Shown here in pieces: positions 1-7,517 of a DNA stretch of 33,062 nucleotides. The stretch's first letter is position 1, and every line of letters starts with the position of its first letter. The notes beneath the pieces are model-generated. The model was not told the origin of the DNA. It saw only the letters and a program-made list of their open reading frames with translations, and did no database searches. The stretch covers positions 1-33,062 of the forward strand of contig CANSWR010000014.1 of the NCBI GenBank assembly GCA_947650795.1, written 5' to 3'. This stretch comes from an uncultured Bacillota bacterium (lineage in GTDB: Bacteria > Bacillota_I > Bacilli_A > RF39 > UBA660). A program made the position numbers and the translations under genes.

Positions 1-84
1 CCTAAAATTATAAATTCTAGTACAGGATTATCAATAGAAGAGATAAATAAACTTAAGAATAAAATTAGAAAATCTAAATTATAG
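1..84 (+). CDS. 3' end of a truncated gene, possibly Rpn/PD-(D/E)XK family
   Basis: Frame 1 is open from the window edge to a TAG at 82-84 and gives 27 residues ending in a Lys-rich tail. The segment STGLSIEEINKLK resembles the C-terminal motif of Rpn-type recombination-promoting nucleases (PD-(D/E)XK transposase-like proteins), whose tails often carry a 'TGLSxEEIxxL' helix. The fragment is too short to be sure, and any protein with a small HTH-like tail could look the same. The remainder lies outside the window. Confidence 0.4.
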   Translation, partial: PKIINSSTGLSIEEINKLKNKIRKSKL

Positions 85-202
85 AAAAGTTTATTAAAAA
101 ATACTTTTTAGTTTTATATAAAATTATTTAATCTAATATTATTAAATTTATGAATGGAGTAGATATATATTTATGAATTCGTAATTGTTTAAGAGAATAG
201 GA

Positions 203-208
203 TATAAT
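203..208 (+). promoter_or_regulatory. -10 box upstream of miaB
   Basis: A perfect TATAAT lies 65 bases before the miaB start. No clear -35 box sits at the usual distance, so this is a candidate only. Confidence 0.35.
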
Positions 209-273
209 GTTTTTCTTTTATTGTAAATAATACAAAATTCTTGTATAATATTGTTTACAAAAGAAGGTGTGTT

Positions 274-1695
274 ATGAATTTACCAAATATGATAGAAGCA
301 AAGAAACGTGATAAGGAAGTACTTATTGTAAATTATGATTATAGTGATGTAAAGATAGATAGTAGTTTGATAGGTAAAAAGTTTTTTGTTAGAACTTATG
401 GTTGTCAAATGAATGAACATGATGGAGAAAAAATTAAAGGAGTTTTAATTAGTCAGGGTTTAATAGAATGTGCTAGTTTGGAAGAGTCTGATTTGGCTAT
501 TTTAAATACATGCGCTATACGTGAAAATGCTCATGATAAGGTTTTTGGATTTATGGGATTAGTTAAGAAGATGAAAGAAAGTAAACCAAATTTGTTACTT
601 GGTATTTGTGGATGTATGGCACAAGAAGAATGTGTAGTTAATGAAATTAAGTCTAAATATAAATATGTTGACTTTGTTTTTGGTACTCATAATTTGGATA
701 ATATGATAAATGTTATAAACGAAAGAGTTAGAAGTGGTAAACAAAATATAGAGGTTTATAGTATTTTAGGAAATGTTTGTGAAGGAATTCCAGAAAAGAG
801 GGAGAGTAAATATAGTGCTTGGGTAGACATAATTTTAGGATGTGATAAATTTTGTACTTATTGTATTGTTCCTTATACAAGAGGAACTCAAAGGAGCAGG
901 CATTATAAATATATTATAAGTGAAGTTAACAATCTTAAATCTCTTGGATATAAAGAAATTACATTACTTGGACAAAATGTTAATGCTTATGGTAAAGATT
1001 TATATGATGATTATAATTTAGCAAATTTGCTTAGTGATGTTAGTAATACTGGAATAGAGAGAATACGTTTTGTGACTAGTCATCCTTGGGATTTTACGGA
1101 TGAAATGGTAGATGTTATAGCTAAATGTGATAATGTTATGCCTTATGTTCATTTGCCTATTCAGTCTGGTAGTAATAGAATTTTGAAATTAATGGGTAGA
1201 AAATATACTAGAGAAGAATATCTTAAATTGTACAATAAAATTAGAGAAAAGGTTAAGGGAGTAAGTATTACAACTGATATTATTGTAGGGTTTCCTGGAG
1301 AGACAGAAGAAGATTTTCAATATACGCTTGATATAGTAAATGAATGTAAATTTGATGGTGCTTTTACTTTTGTTTTTAGTCCAAGAGAGGGAACTCCTGC
1401 TGCTAAATTAAATGATAATGTATCTGTAAATGAGAAAAATAAAAGACTTTATAAACTGAATGAAATAGTTAATAAGTATAGTAATGAATCTAATCAAAAA
1501 TGCGTTAATAGTATTATGAAATGTCTAGTTATAGGTAAAAGTGAAAAAGATAATAATAAGTATATGGGGTATACTGAGAATATGAAACTTGTTAATATTG
1601 TTAGTAGTATAGATGTCATAGGAGAGATAATAGATGTTAGAATAGATGAAGCTAAAAGTTTTAGTTTAAATGGTACTAGAATAGAGGATTGTTAA
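274..1695 (+). CDS. miaB: tRNA (N6-isopentenyl adenosine(37)-C2)-methylthiotransferase MiaB
   Basis: MiaB is a cytoplasmic radical-SAM enzyme that adds a methylthio group to i6A37 of tRNAs reading UNN codons. The 473-residue protein has the family's three parts. The N-terminal UPF0004 domain carries the cluster cysteines C44 (YGCQMN), C80 (NTCAIRENA) and C114 (GCMAQ). The radical-SAM core has C190-x3-C194-x2-C197 (GCDKFCTYC) followed by IVPYTRG. A C-terminal TRAM domain starts near residue 400. The frame is open upstream to a TTG at 241, but ATG 274 is preceded at normal spacing by the SD-like AAGAAGG (261-267), so I choose 274. In Bacillus miaB lies just upstream of ricA/ymcA and cotE. Here cotE follows about 4 kb later. 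Confidence 0.95.
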   Translation: MNLPNMIEAKKRDKEVLIVNYDYSDVKIDSSLIGKKFFVRTYGCQMNEHDGEKIKGVLISQGLIECASLEESDLAILNTCAIRENAHDKVFGFMGLVKKMKESKPNLLLGICGCMAQEECVVNEIKSKYKYVDFVFGTHNLDNMINVINERVRSGKQNIEVYSILGNVCEGIPEKRESKYSAWVDIILGCDKFCTYCIVPYTRGTQRSRHYKYIISEVNNLKSLGYKEITLLGQNVNAYGKDLYDDYNLANLLSDVSNTGIERIRFVTSHPWDFTDEMVDVIAKCDNVMPYVHLPIQSGSNRILKLMGRKYTREEYLKLYNKIREKVKGVSITTDIIVGFPGETEEDFQYTLDIVNECKFDGAFTFVFSPREGTPAAKLNDNVSVNEKNKRLYKLNEIVNKYSNESNQKCVNSIMKCLVIGKSEKDNNKYMGYTENMKLVNIVSSIDVIGEIIDVRIDEAKSFSLNGTRIEDC

Positions 1696-1727
1696 AATTA
1701 TTTTTTTATAGAAAAGGAGTGATTTAA

Positions 1728-2570
1728 ATGGAACTTTTAGAACAAATTCTTAAATGTTCAAATGCTGAAGAAGTAGATAATTTAATAACAAAAGCAATAA
1801 ATAGTGCAAATGAAAATAGTACAAAAGTTGGTCAACTTGGCTTTTTAGAACATGGAAAAAGTAATAGTTTATTTAGAGGTTTTATACCTTTAAATACAAG
1901 AATTAAATATATGAGTCTTGCTATAGAGACATATAGTATGGAAACAACAGATTATTTTTATGATTTTGCTCATTTTATAAGAAAATACAATATTAATAAT
2001 AAAGCAGCATTAATATATAATTTAGAATTTTTTATTAATAGTTATTTTGGTTACCCTGGTAAAATAAAAAGAGATGTAATATTTCAAGATATTGCTTGGC
2101 AAAATACTAAAACAGATGAAGAATTTTGGGCAGCATTGGAAAATAACAAAATTGGAGATTTAAAGGGAACAGGAGCAGCAGAATGCACCGAAAGAGGTGC
2201 GCTTGCCCAACAAATATTAAGTTTATTTGGTGTTGAAACATATTATTGTATGGGATGTGTTGATCTTGGAGACAGACAAGAATTTCATTGTTTTAATGTT
2301 GTTAAGAGAAAAAATGATTATGCACTTTTAGATTATAGTATTACAGTACCATATTATAATCAAGATGGTACTGTAATAGCATTTTATCCATTTGTTGGCA
2401 CAATGTCTAATGAGGATTTTGAAACTTTTGTAAATAGAGGTGTTTTAAAGACATTTGATAATTATGAATTTGTTAATAATAATGAAAAAAGACTATTAAA
2501 TAATCAAAGGTCATATATTGTAGGTGTTTCTGAAATATTAAGAGAAGATTTAAAAACTATAAAGAAATAA
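1728..2570 (+). CDS. transglutaminase-like cysteine-fold protein
   Basis: This 280-residue soluble protein has no signal peptide or membrane segment. The centre shows a likely Cys-His-Asp triad of the transglutaminase/arylamine acetyltransferase fold: C153 in GAAECTERGALAQ, H187 in QEFHCFNVV and D202 in YALLDYS. The order and spacing (34 and 15 residues) suit a transglutaminase core, and the small residues around the Cys fit a helix start. I do not recognise the specific family. It is not similar to the Bacillus spore transglutaminase Tgl. AAAGGAG at about 1712-1718 gives a good ribosome site. It starts 32 bases after miaB and may be read through from it. Substrate and role are unknown. Confidence 0.6.
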   Translation: MELLEQILKCSNAEEVDNLITKAINSANENSTKVGQLGFLEHGKSNSLFRGFIPLNTRIKYMSLAIETYSMETTDYFYDFAHFIRKYNINNKAALIYNLEFFINSYFGYPGKIKRDVIFQDIAWQNTKTDEEFWAALENNKIGDLKGTGAAECTERGALAQQILSLFGVETYYCMGCVDLGDRQEFHCFNVVKRKNDYALLDYSITVPYYNQDGTVIAFYPFVGTMSNEDFETFVNRGVLKTFDNYEFVNNNEKRLLNNQRSYIVGVSEILREDLKTIKK

Positions 2571-2590
2571 AATGTTATGAAATTGTTTTT

Positions 2591-2625
2591 ACTTTTTAAT
2601 TATTTGGGAAATGTGATTAAAAAGT
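2591..2625 (+). repeat. AT-rich inverted repeat
   Basis: ACTTTTTAAT (2591-2600) and ATTAAAAAGT (2616-2625) are perfect inverted arms around a 15-base loop, just after the transglutaminase-like gene. No T-tract follows, so termination is uncertain. Confidence 0.4.
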
Positions 2626-2748
2626 GAAATATATATCATTTTGTTAAATGTAAGAATTGATTATAAATTATTTTTATGAAAATCTTGATAATTAGATAAT
2701 TAATTTTAATATTGAATGTGTTAGAAATATATGTTTGTAATTATACTC

Positions 2749-2940
2749 CTGTCAAATAAAAGATTTAAATATAGTTATATTGAAATTTCTGCCAATTTTT
2801 TTATTGAAAAAGGTTCGTGTTCAGCTTTGTAGAATTGGTTTGTGGTCAGAATATGGTGAAATAGATATAGTGGAACATGTTGGTAATAGTCAAGATGTTC
2901 TATATTATACCATTCATTCTAAAAAATGTTTGTGTTGTTG
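2749..2940 (+). pseudogene. decayed GH16 beta-glucanase core fragment
   Basis: In the 529-base gap between the transglutaminase-like and XRE genes, two frames carry pieces of a glycoside hydrolase family 16 core. Frame A (2749-2829) reads SNKRFKYSYIEISA, then EKGSCSAL and a stop. This corresponds to the GH16 segment 'KFKYGYxEIxAKxPKGxGSWPALW', with the expected Trp codon now TAG. Another frame then reads LWSEYGEIDIVEHVGNSQ and LYYTIHS (about 2839-2918). This contains the catalytic ExDxxE motif, E at 2858-2860 and E at 2873-2875. The frame change, the stop and the missing flanks mark it as a remnant. The rest of the gap shows only the inverted repeat at 2591-2625 and the promoter of the next gene. 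Confidence 0.65.
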
Positions 2941-3038
2941 ATTATATAAAAAGTTAATCATATTAAAAGTATAAAATAACTTTAAATTTCTATAATAAAG
3001 TAAAAGATTGTTATTTATAAACCAAAATGTTAATAAGC

Positions 3039-3072
3039 ATTGCTTGTAGCAATATACTATTCTTAATATAAT
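3039..3072 (+). promoter_or_regulatory. promoter with overlapping dyad before the XRE gene
   Basis: TTGTAG (3044-3049), 17 bases and TATAAT (3067-3072) form a good sigma-A promoter. A perfect dyad ATTGC-TTGTA-GCAAT (3039-3053) sits exactly on the -35 box, where a repressor operator would be. Autoregulation by the XRE protein encoded downstream is an inference. Confidence 0.5.
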
Positions 3073-3099
3073 GGTTGTAAAGAAAGGAGTTATTTTAAA

Positions 3100-3609
3100 A
3101 TGTTAAAAGAAAATCTTAAATCAATAAGAAAATCAAAAGGACTTTCACAAGAAGAACTAGCTGTTAAGCTAAATGTGGTTAGACAAACAATTTCTAAGTG
3201 GGAGCAAGGTTTGTCAGTACCAGATGCTGAAATGCTAATTTTAATATCAGAAGTTTTTGAAATACCAGTAAGTAATTTGCTTGGAGAAGAAATTTCTGAG
3301 TCTAAAGTAGATGATTTAAAAGTTATTTCTGAAAAGTTAGAGGTAATAAACTTACAATTATCTAAAAGAATGATTGTAAGGAGAAAGAAACTTCATTGGT
3401 TATTGTTTTTATTATGTATAGTTATAATCATCATATTTATCTCTTTATTTTTGTTAGATAGTCCTTATCTAAATTGGAATTATAATGATCCTGAAAAAGC
3501 TGTTTTAGGAGTCTTATTTAATTCATTTGAATGGGTATTTATTAGGATAGCGCCTATAATTTTTATTTTATCTATTGTTGGTATAGTATTTACTCATCCT
3601 AGAAAATAG
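3100..3609 (+). CDS. XRE-family transcriptional regulator with two C-terminal membrane segments
   Basis: This 169-residue protein has an N-terminal Cro/C1-type helix-turn-helix (residues 2-61: LKSIRKSKGLSQEELA, then VRQTISKWEQG), a helical linker (70-95), and two hydrophobic spans at about 98-119 and 142-163. The layout suggests a DNA-binding domain held at the membrane. Such regulators are common in Bacilli and often autoregulate or sense envelope signals; the ligand cannot be read from sequence. ATG 3100 has a strong AAAGGAG about ten bases upstream. It has its own promoter and is not obviously in an operon, with 203 bases to the next gene. Confidence 0.8.
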   Translation: MLKENLKSIRKSKGLSQEELAVKLNVVRQTISKWEQGLSVPDAEMLILISEVFEIPVSNLLGEEISESKVDDLKVISEKLEVINLQLSKRMIVRRKKLHWLLFLLCIVIIIIFISLFLLDSPYLNWNYNDPEKAVLGVLFNSFEWVFIRIAPIIFILSIVGIVFTHPRK

Positions 3610-3678
3610 TCTATTATATTAAGATGTAAATAATTTAATATTTATATCTTTTTTATTTAGCTAATATGAATAGATTAT

Positions 3679-3701
3679 TATATTATTTAAAAAATAATAT
3701 A
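3679..3701. repeat. perfect AT-only palindrome
   Basis: Ten-base arms (3679-3688 and 3692-3701) around an AAA loop lie in the gap after the XRE gene. They contain only A and T, so a role as terminator or operator is uncertain. Confidence 0.3.
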
Positions 3702-3812
3702 GTGCATTATTAATTTTTAAGTTTTAATGTGCTTTTATTTGTGTTAAAATAATTATGTGATTTAAAAAGCTTATTTAATCTAAATGTGATTACATAGTAA
3801 AGGAGATATTTT

Positions 3813-4325
3813 ATGATAATAAATTATTCTGACCAACCTGTATTAAAAGGGGAAAAGTCAATTTTTTTGGCTGGGCCTACTCCTAGAAGTCTAGATGTTG
3901 AAACATGGAGGAAAGAAGCAATTAGAATATTAAATGAATTAGAATTTGATGGAATAGTTTATATACCAGAATTAGAAAATGACAATAGAACTTTTAATTA
4001 TGAGAATCAAGTTTGGTGGGAAAGAGAAGCGTTATATAATGCTAGTATAATTGTTTTTTGGATACCTCGTTCTTCACAATTACCTGGATATACTACTAAT
4101 GTGGAGTATGGTTACTGGATTGCTAAAAATAGTAATAAGTGTTTGTATGGAAGGCCTGATAATTCTGAAAGGAATAAATATTTAGATTGGTTATATCAAG
4201 TAGAAACAGGTAATAATCCAATGAATAATTTAGAAGAATTATTGAAAAATGCAGTGAAGTTAACTGATAGATGTAAGAATACAGATATTGATACTTATGA
4301 ATTAAATATAATAACTCGTATTTAG
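3813..4325 (+). CDS. nucleoside 2-deoxyribosyltransferase-like protein
   Basis: This 170-residue protein has a Rossmann-like fold. IFLAGPTPRS (18-26) is the nucleotide/sugar-binding loop. E70 (WWEREAL) is a candidate catalytic residue, and TTNVEYGYW (94-102) with E98 matches the 'T..E.G' motif of the Nuc_deoxyrib_tr_2 family. These enzymes exchange bases on deoxynucleosides for salvage; some members occur in phage and defence contexts. ATG 3813 follows AAAGGAG at normal spacing. The last 15 or so residues (NTDIDTYELNIITRI) look foreign to the family. They run into another reading frame that continues with an HD-like protein, suggesting a deletion or frameshift junction near 4300-4325. Confidence 0.7.
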   Translation: MIINYSDQPVLKGEKSIFLAGPTPRSLDVETWRKEAIRILNELEFDGIVYIPELENDNRTFNYENQVWWEREALYNASIIVFWIPRSSQLPGYTTNVEYGYWIAKNSNKCLYGRPDNSERNKYLDWLYQVETGNNPMNNLEELLKNAVKLTDRCKNTDIDTYELNIITRI

Positions 4326-4393
4326 AAAAATATCCAGAAGTAATTACACTTGTAGGAGATGTAGAGTTTACTCCAGAAAAAGAAAATTTATTA

Positions 4394-5056
4394 TTGTATT
4401 TTGTTGTAATAAATGATTTAGGTAAAAGTCAAAAAATGATAGAAGCAATAAATAGAAAAGGAATAGAAAGTGTAGATTATGATTTAATTTTAAAGTATTT
4501 GCTTAAGTATAATATGTTACCATCATTAGATAGATTTAGTGATGAAAGTAAAAATAGTTTAATAAGTGTATTAAATAATGGTGTTAACATGGGATTACAA
4601 GAACATGAAAGTAATATAAGTAGAGTGATTACAAGGTTAAGTTTGATGTTGCGTTTGAGTAATCCTAATGATATTAAAATTGTAGAACATGAAATATTGG
4701 ATAATCTTGATAAATATCAAGAATTAATTTATGAACTTAATCAAAGTGGATATGAAAATCAACCAGCTTTTTTACTTTATTATTCTCCAGCTATGTTAAA
4801 TAATGCGTGTACTTATTTTAAAAATAATAATTCGGAAAGTCCTATAAAAGATGCGTTAAAGGTATGTTTGCCTTATATGCAAAGTATAATTATTGAAGCA
4901 AGATTAAATATGAGTAATCAAGGACCTGGGATTAATACTGTATTACTTAGAGATGTTGCCATGAAAGTTTCTGAAAATCCTTTTCAATTAAATGAATTAG
5001 AAATAGTTTATCTAGGACAAAATCAGGCGTGTGTACAAAAGAAATTGAAGAAATAA
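4394..5056 (+). CDS. HD-domain-like protein, probably 5'-truncated
   Basis: The frame is open from 4301, and before the first usable start it reads YLEKYPEVITLVGDVEFT and on into LLLYFVVINDLGKSQ. The 'NDLGK' piece and the mostly helical sequence after it recall HD-type metal-dependent hydrolases, but no full H...HD...D set is visible. No ATG, GTG or TTG lies in frame before TTG 4394, and neither TTG 4394 nor ATG 4436 has a ribosome site. An AGGAG at 4354-4358 leads to no in-frame start. The reading sense continues upstream of any start, so the gene has probably lost its 5' end and now abuts the deoxyribosyltransferase gene. It may be a pseudogene. About 220 residues from TTG 4394. Confidence 0.5.
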   Translation: MYFVVINDLGKSQKMIEAINRKGIESVDYDLILKYLLKYNMLPSLDRFSDESKNSLISVLNNGVNMGLQEHESNISRVITRLSLMLRLSNPNDIKIVEHEILDNLDKYQELIYELNQSGYENQPAFLLYYSPAMLNNACTYFKNNNSESPIKDALKVCLPYMQSIIIEARLNMSNQGPGINTVLLRDVAMKVSENPFQLNELEIVYLGQNQACVQKKLKK

Positions 5057-5063
5057 AGAAGTA

Positions 5064-5084
5064 AAAAGCTAATTTTAAGCTTTT
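5064..5084 (+). terminator. weak hairpin after the HD-like gene
   Basis: AAAAGCT (5064-5070) and AGCTTTT (5078-5084) form a 7-bp hairpin eight bases after the stop. No separate T-tract follows, so termination would be weak at best. Confidence 0.35.
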
Positions 5085-5106
5085 GGAGAGAAGTGAGAAT
5101 TAAAAA

Positions 5107-5688
5107 ATGAATTATTATGAAGAACTTTTAAAAAGGAAAGAGAATGGAGAAATTTTTAATTTTGATAATATTACTAAGTGTCAATTAGAAAGATTATTTT
5201 ATACACCCCTTAGTGATGAATGTATTTGTAGACTTTATGATGTATCAAAAAGTGAAGTACGAAAGAAAAGGTATGAGTGGAATATAAAATTTGGTTCATC
5301 TAAACATGGTTATTATAAGTTTGAAAGAGAAAATAAAGATATATTTGATGACTTAAATAAAAAAGCAAAAGATATTTTACTAAAAAATATAAACATAAAT
5401 GATTTATCTAAAGCTTTAACTCATTATGTTTTTCGTAATGGGCCAGTAGAAGATATACATGCTAATGGACAATTGTCACAAGAAGATATGAAAGTATTAA
5501 ATAAATATATGGTTAATAAGTTTGCTGGATTATTAGATCTTATTCGTAATGAAGAATGGTTAAAAATTCAGCTTATGATAGAATTTAATAGAATATATGG
5601 AAAAGAGTGGGATAATGCTACTTATGACTTAGATGATATAGATTGTCTATGTGAAAATTTTATTTTAGATGTGATATCAAATAGATAA
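5107..5688 (+). CDS. hypothetical protein with an HTH-like segment
   Basis: This 193-residue soluble, helical protein belongs to no family I recognise. Residues about 36-60 (LSDECICRLYDVSKSEVRKK) look like a helix-turn-helix of the kind that reads a cue word after a 'V/S' turn. The rest is charged helix without obvious catalytic motifs. The ribosome site is poor: GGAG at 5085-5088 is 18 bases away and GAGAAGTGAG is closer. It ends six bases before the putative sigma-K-like promoter of cotE. In Bacillus this place between miaB and cotE is held by ricA/ymcA, but I see no resemblance to RicA. Confidence 0.65.
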   Translation: MNYYEELLKRKENGEIFNFDNITKCQLERLFYTPLSDECICRLYDVSKSEVRKKRYEWNIKFGSSKHGYYKFERENKDIFDDLNKKAKDILLKNININDLSKALTHYVFRNGPVEDIHANGQLSQEDMKVLNKYMVNKFAGLLDLIRNEEWLKIQLMIEFNRIYGKEWDNATYDLDDIDCLCENFILDVISNR

Positions 5689-5693
5689 AATTT

Positions 5694-5721
5694 ACACTTT
5701 TTGGGGGAATTGCATATATTA
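5694..5721 (+). promoter_or_regulatory. candidate sigma-K (or sigma-E) promoter of cotE
   Basis: AC (5694-5695), 17 bases, then CATATATTA (5713-5721) fits the mother-cell sigma-K pattern AC-N16/17-CATAnnnTA. Bacillus cotE is known to be read by sigma-E and sigma-K. The match is short and the genome is AT-rich, so this is tentative. Confidence 0.4.
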
Positions 5722-5737
5722 ATACTAGGTGATTATT

Positions 5738-6271
5738 ATGTATAAAGAAATTGTTACTAAAGCTGTTATAGGTAAAGGTAGAAAAAGTTTTAGAAACAGA
5801 TATGAGGCAATTACTCCTGATAAAATTGATACTGTTTTAGGATGCTGGGTAATTAATCATAGTATGAGTGGTGTAAACGACAATGGACGTGTTAAAATTA
5901 TAGGGTCTTTTGATGTTAATATTTGGTATAGTTATGATAATAATACTAAAACTAGTGTTGAAGCTAGGACAATAAATTATACTGAAGTTGTTAATGTAAG
6001 ATTAAAACAAGATAGTATTTTAACTAACGATAGTGAAATTATGATAAGTGCTCTTAAAAATCCGACAGTAATTGATGTAAGTAGTATAGGAAATACTATT
6101 AATTATGAGATAGAAAAGGAACTTGGAATTGAGATAATAGGAGATGCTAAAGTAAAAATACAGATAGTTGAAGATGACTTTCAAGATTATGAATTAATTG
6201 AAGATGAAATGAGTGAAAAAGATATTTATGAAGATATAGATAAACAAATAAATGAAGATTATTTAGGATAG
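5738..6271 (+). CDS. cotE: outer spore coat morphogenetic protein CotE
   Basis: CotE assembles the outer layer of the endospore coat in the mother cell. The 177-residue protein is close to the usual length (181 in B. subtilis). It carries the family's hallmark stretches: YKEIVTKAVIGKGRK at the start, LGCWVINH, and IWYSYDNNTKTSVEA, followed by a very acidic C-terminal tail (last about 25 residues) as in known CotE. A GTG at 5729 is also in frame. AGGTGAT (5726-5732) is correctly spaced for ATG 5738, so I use that start. A sigma-K-like promoter precedes it and an intrinsic terminator overlaps its stop, so it appears monocistronic. Its presence argues for endospore formation. Confidence 0.9.
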   Translation: MYKEIVTKAVIGKGRKSFRNRYEAITPDKIDTVLGCWVINHSMSGVNDNGRVKIIGSFDVNIWYSYDNNTKTSVEARTINYTEVVNVRLKQDSILTNDSEIMISALKNPTVIDVSSIGNTINYEIEKELGIEIIGDAKVKIQIVEDDFQDYELIEDEMSEKDIYEDIDKQINEDYLG

Positions 6272-6289
6272 ACTTATGTCTATTTTTTT
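6268..6289 (+). terminator. intrinsic terminator of cotE
   Basis: ATAGAC-TTAT-GTCTAT gives a 6-bp stem followed by a run of seven T. It overlaps the cotE stop codon. Confidence 0.75.
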
Positions 6290-6296
6290 AAAATAA

Positions 6297-6328
6297 AAAA
6301 TAACACTCTATTTTTGGGAGTGTTATTT
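6297..6328 (-). terminator. terminator of rpmB (minus strand)
   Basis: AATAACACTC (6299-6308) pairs with GAGTGTTATT (6318-6327) around a 9-base loop. On the minus strand a T-rich tail follows the stem. The structure overlaps the rpmB stop codon and could also stop plus-strand read-through. Confidence 0.75.
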
Positions 6329-6484
6329 AGTTAAATCTTTTATTTCTTTAGCGCTCATTCTAACTTTTTTACCGTCTACTTTAATTGTTTGAAGGTTTAC
6401 TTTTTGAGTCTTTCTAGTAGCTTTCAATGAGAAAGGTCTATTATTTCCACTCATGTTTTTTCTATTTGATACATTTTTAGCCAT
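6323..6484 (-). CDS. rpmB: 50S ribosomal protein L28
   Basis: This small minus-strand gene encodes 53 residues: MAKNVSNRKNMSGNNRPF, then SLKATRKTQKVNLQTIKV, then DGKKVRMSAKEIKDLTK. This is the short form of bL28, with the S/NxSGNNxxFS start, the RK-rich middle and the DGKxxxxxxxxxK end. It lacks zinc-ligand cysteines. A strong GGAGG (minus strand, near 6491-6496) precedes the ATG. It is a lone gene between cotE and nfo, transcribed divergently from nfo, with its own promoter and terminator. Confidence 0.92.
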   Translation of the reverse strand: MAKNVSNRKNMSGNNRPFSLKATRKTQKVNLQTIKVDGKKVRMSAKEIKDLTK

Positions 6485-6510
6485 TTTTCTGCCTCCTTAA
6501 AACTGTAACT

Positions 6511-6539
6511 AATTTATCATAAAATACTACTCAAGTCAA
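6511..6539 (-). promoter_or_regulatory. sigma-A promoter of rpmB
   Basis: On the minus strand TTGACT (6534-6539), 17 bases and TAAATT (6511-6516) precede the L28 gene. Confidence 0.6.
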
Positions 6540-6547
6540 TGTATTTT

Positions 6548-6556
6548 TGTTATAAT
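6548..6556 (+). promoter_or_regulatory. extended -10 promoter of nfo
   Basis: TGT followed by TATAAT (6551-6556) is a perfect extended -10 element, 22 bases before the nfo start. No clear -35 is present, as is usual for extended -10 promoters. Confidence 0.6.
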
Positions 6557-6577
6557 TAAATAACTTGGAGGTATTTT

Positions 6578-7465
6578 ATGTTGTATATAGGTAGTCATAC
6601 AAGTTTTATTAAAGATAAACAATTGCTAGGTGTAGTAGAAGAAAGTTTAAGTTATGGAAGTAATGCTTTTATGTTTTATACTGGAAGTAATCAAAGTACT
6701 CTTAGGTTTCCTATTAATCATGAATTAAGAGATAAAGCTCATGAGTTAATGAAGAATAATAATATAGATAAAAATAACTGTGTCGTTCATGCTCCTTTTA
6801 TTATTAATCTTGCTAATGATAGTGATGAAGATAAGTATCAATTTTATATAGATTTTTTTAAGAAGGAATTAGAAAGATGTAAAGAACTTGATATAACTAA
6901 ATTAGTTTTACATCCAGGAAGTTATACTAAATTAACAAGAGAAGATGGAATTAAAAATATTGCTAAAGGATTAAATATTGCTCTTAAGGATATTGAAGGA
7001 GTATATGTATTACTTGAATTTATGAGTGGAAAAGGTACTGAAGTGGGTTCAAGTATTGATGATTTGAAGGGAATAATAGATTTATTAGATAGAGATGTAA
7101 AAAATAAAGTAGGAGTATGCTTAGATACTTGTCATATTAATGATGCAGGTTGGGATATTAAAGATTTTGATATTTTTTTAGATGAATTTGATAGTAAAAT
7201 TGGTATTGATAAAATTATGTGTATACATATAAATGATTCTTATAATACTGTAGGTGCTCATAAAGATAGACATGCTAATTTTGGATATGGTACTATTGGA
7301 TTTGAAAAGTTAATTAATGTTATATACAATCCAAGACTTGATAATATTCCGAAAATATTGGAGACACCATGGATAAATAGAAATGAGAAAGATGAATGGG
7401 CGCCATATAAATATGAAATAGAAATGATTAGAAATAAGAAGTTTACTGATTATATTAATAAGTAA
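6578..7465 (+). CDS. nfo: deoxyribonuclease IV (AP endonuclease Nfo)
   Basis: Nfo cuts DNA 5' to abasic sites in base-excision repair and in Bacillus also protects dormant spores. The 295-residue TIM-barrel protein has the full set of metal ligands: H71 (VVHAPF), H112 (LVLHPGSY), E147 (LLEFMSGKG), D183 and H186 (CLDTCHIND), H217 (CIHINDS), D230 and H232 (HKDRHANFGYG), E262 (ILETPW). ATG 6578 has TTGGAGG about nine bases upstream. It runs alone from an extended -10 promoter. The next gene, htpG, has its own regulated promoter. Confidence 0.95.
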   Translation: MLYIGSHTSFIKDKQLLGVVEESLSYGSNAFMFYTGSNQSTLRFPINHELRDKAHELMKNNNIDKNNCVVHAPFIINLANDSDEDKYQFYIDFFKKELERCKELDITKLVLHPGSYTKLTREDGIKNIAKGLNIALKDIEGVYVLLEFMSGKGTEVGSSIDDLKGIIDLLDRDVKNKVGVCLDTCHINDAGWDIKDFDIFLDEFDSKIGIDKIMCIHINDSYNTVGAHKDRHANFGYGTIGFEKLINVIYNPRLDNIPKILETPWINRNEKDEWAPYKYEIEMIRNKKFTDYINK

Positions 7466-7471
7466 ACTTTT

Positions 7472-7498
7472 TTAGCAGTTATTGTTGACAAGTGCTAA
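7472..7498 (+). promoter_or_regulatory. CIRCE-like operator 1 (over the htpG -35)
   Basis: TTAGCAGTT-N9-AAGTGCTAA matches the HrcA operator TTAGCACTC-N9-GAGTGCTAA at 7 of 9 and 8 of 9 arm positions. The -35 TTGACA lies inside it, so bound HrcA would block RNA polymerase. Confidence 0.65.
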
Positions 7499-7513
7499 TT
7501 TTGGTGGTAAATT
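7485..7513 (+). promoter_or_regulatory. sigma-A promoter of htpG
   Basis: TTGACA (7485-7490), 17 bases and TAAATT (7508-7513). It sits between and overlaps two CIRCE-like repeats. Confidence 0.7.
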
Positions 7514-7517
7514 ATAT

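Noticed and set aside
1728-2570. Spore-coat transglutaminase Tgl
   Set aside because: Only the catalytic layout is shared. The sequence around the Cys and the overall length differ from Tgl.
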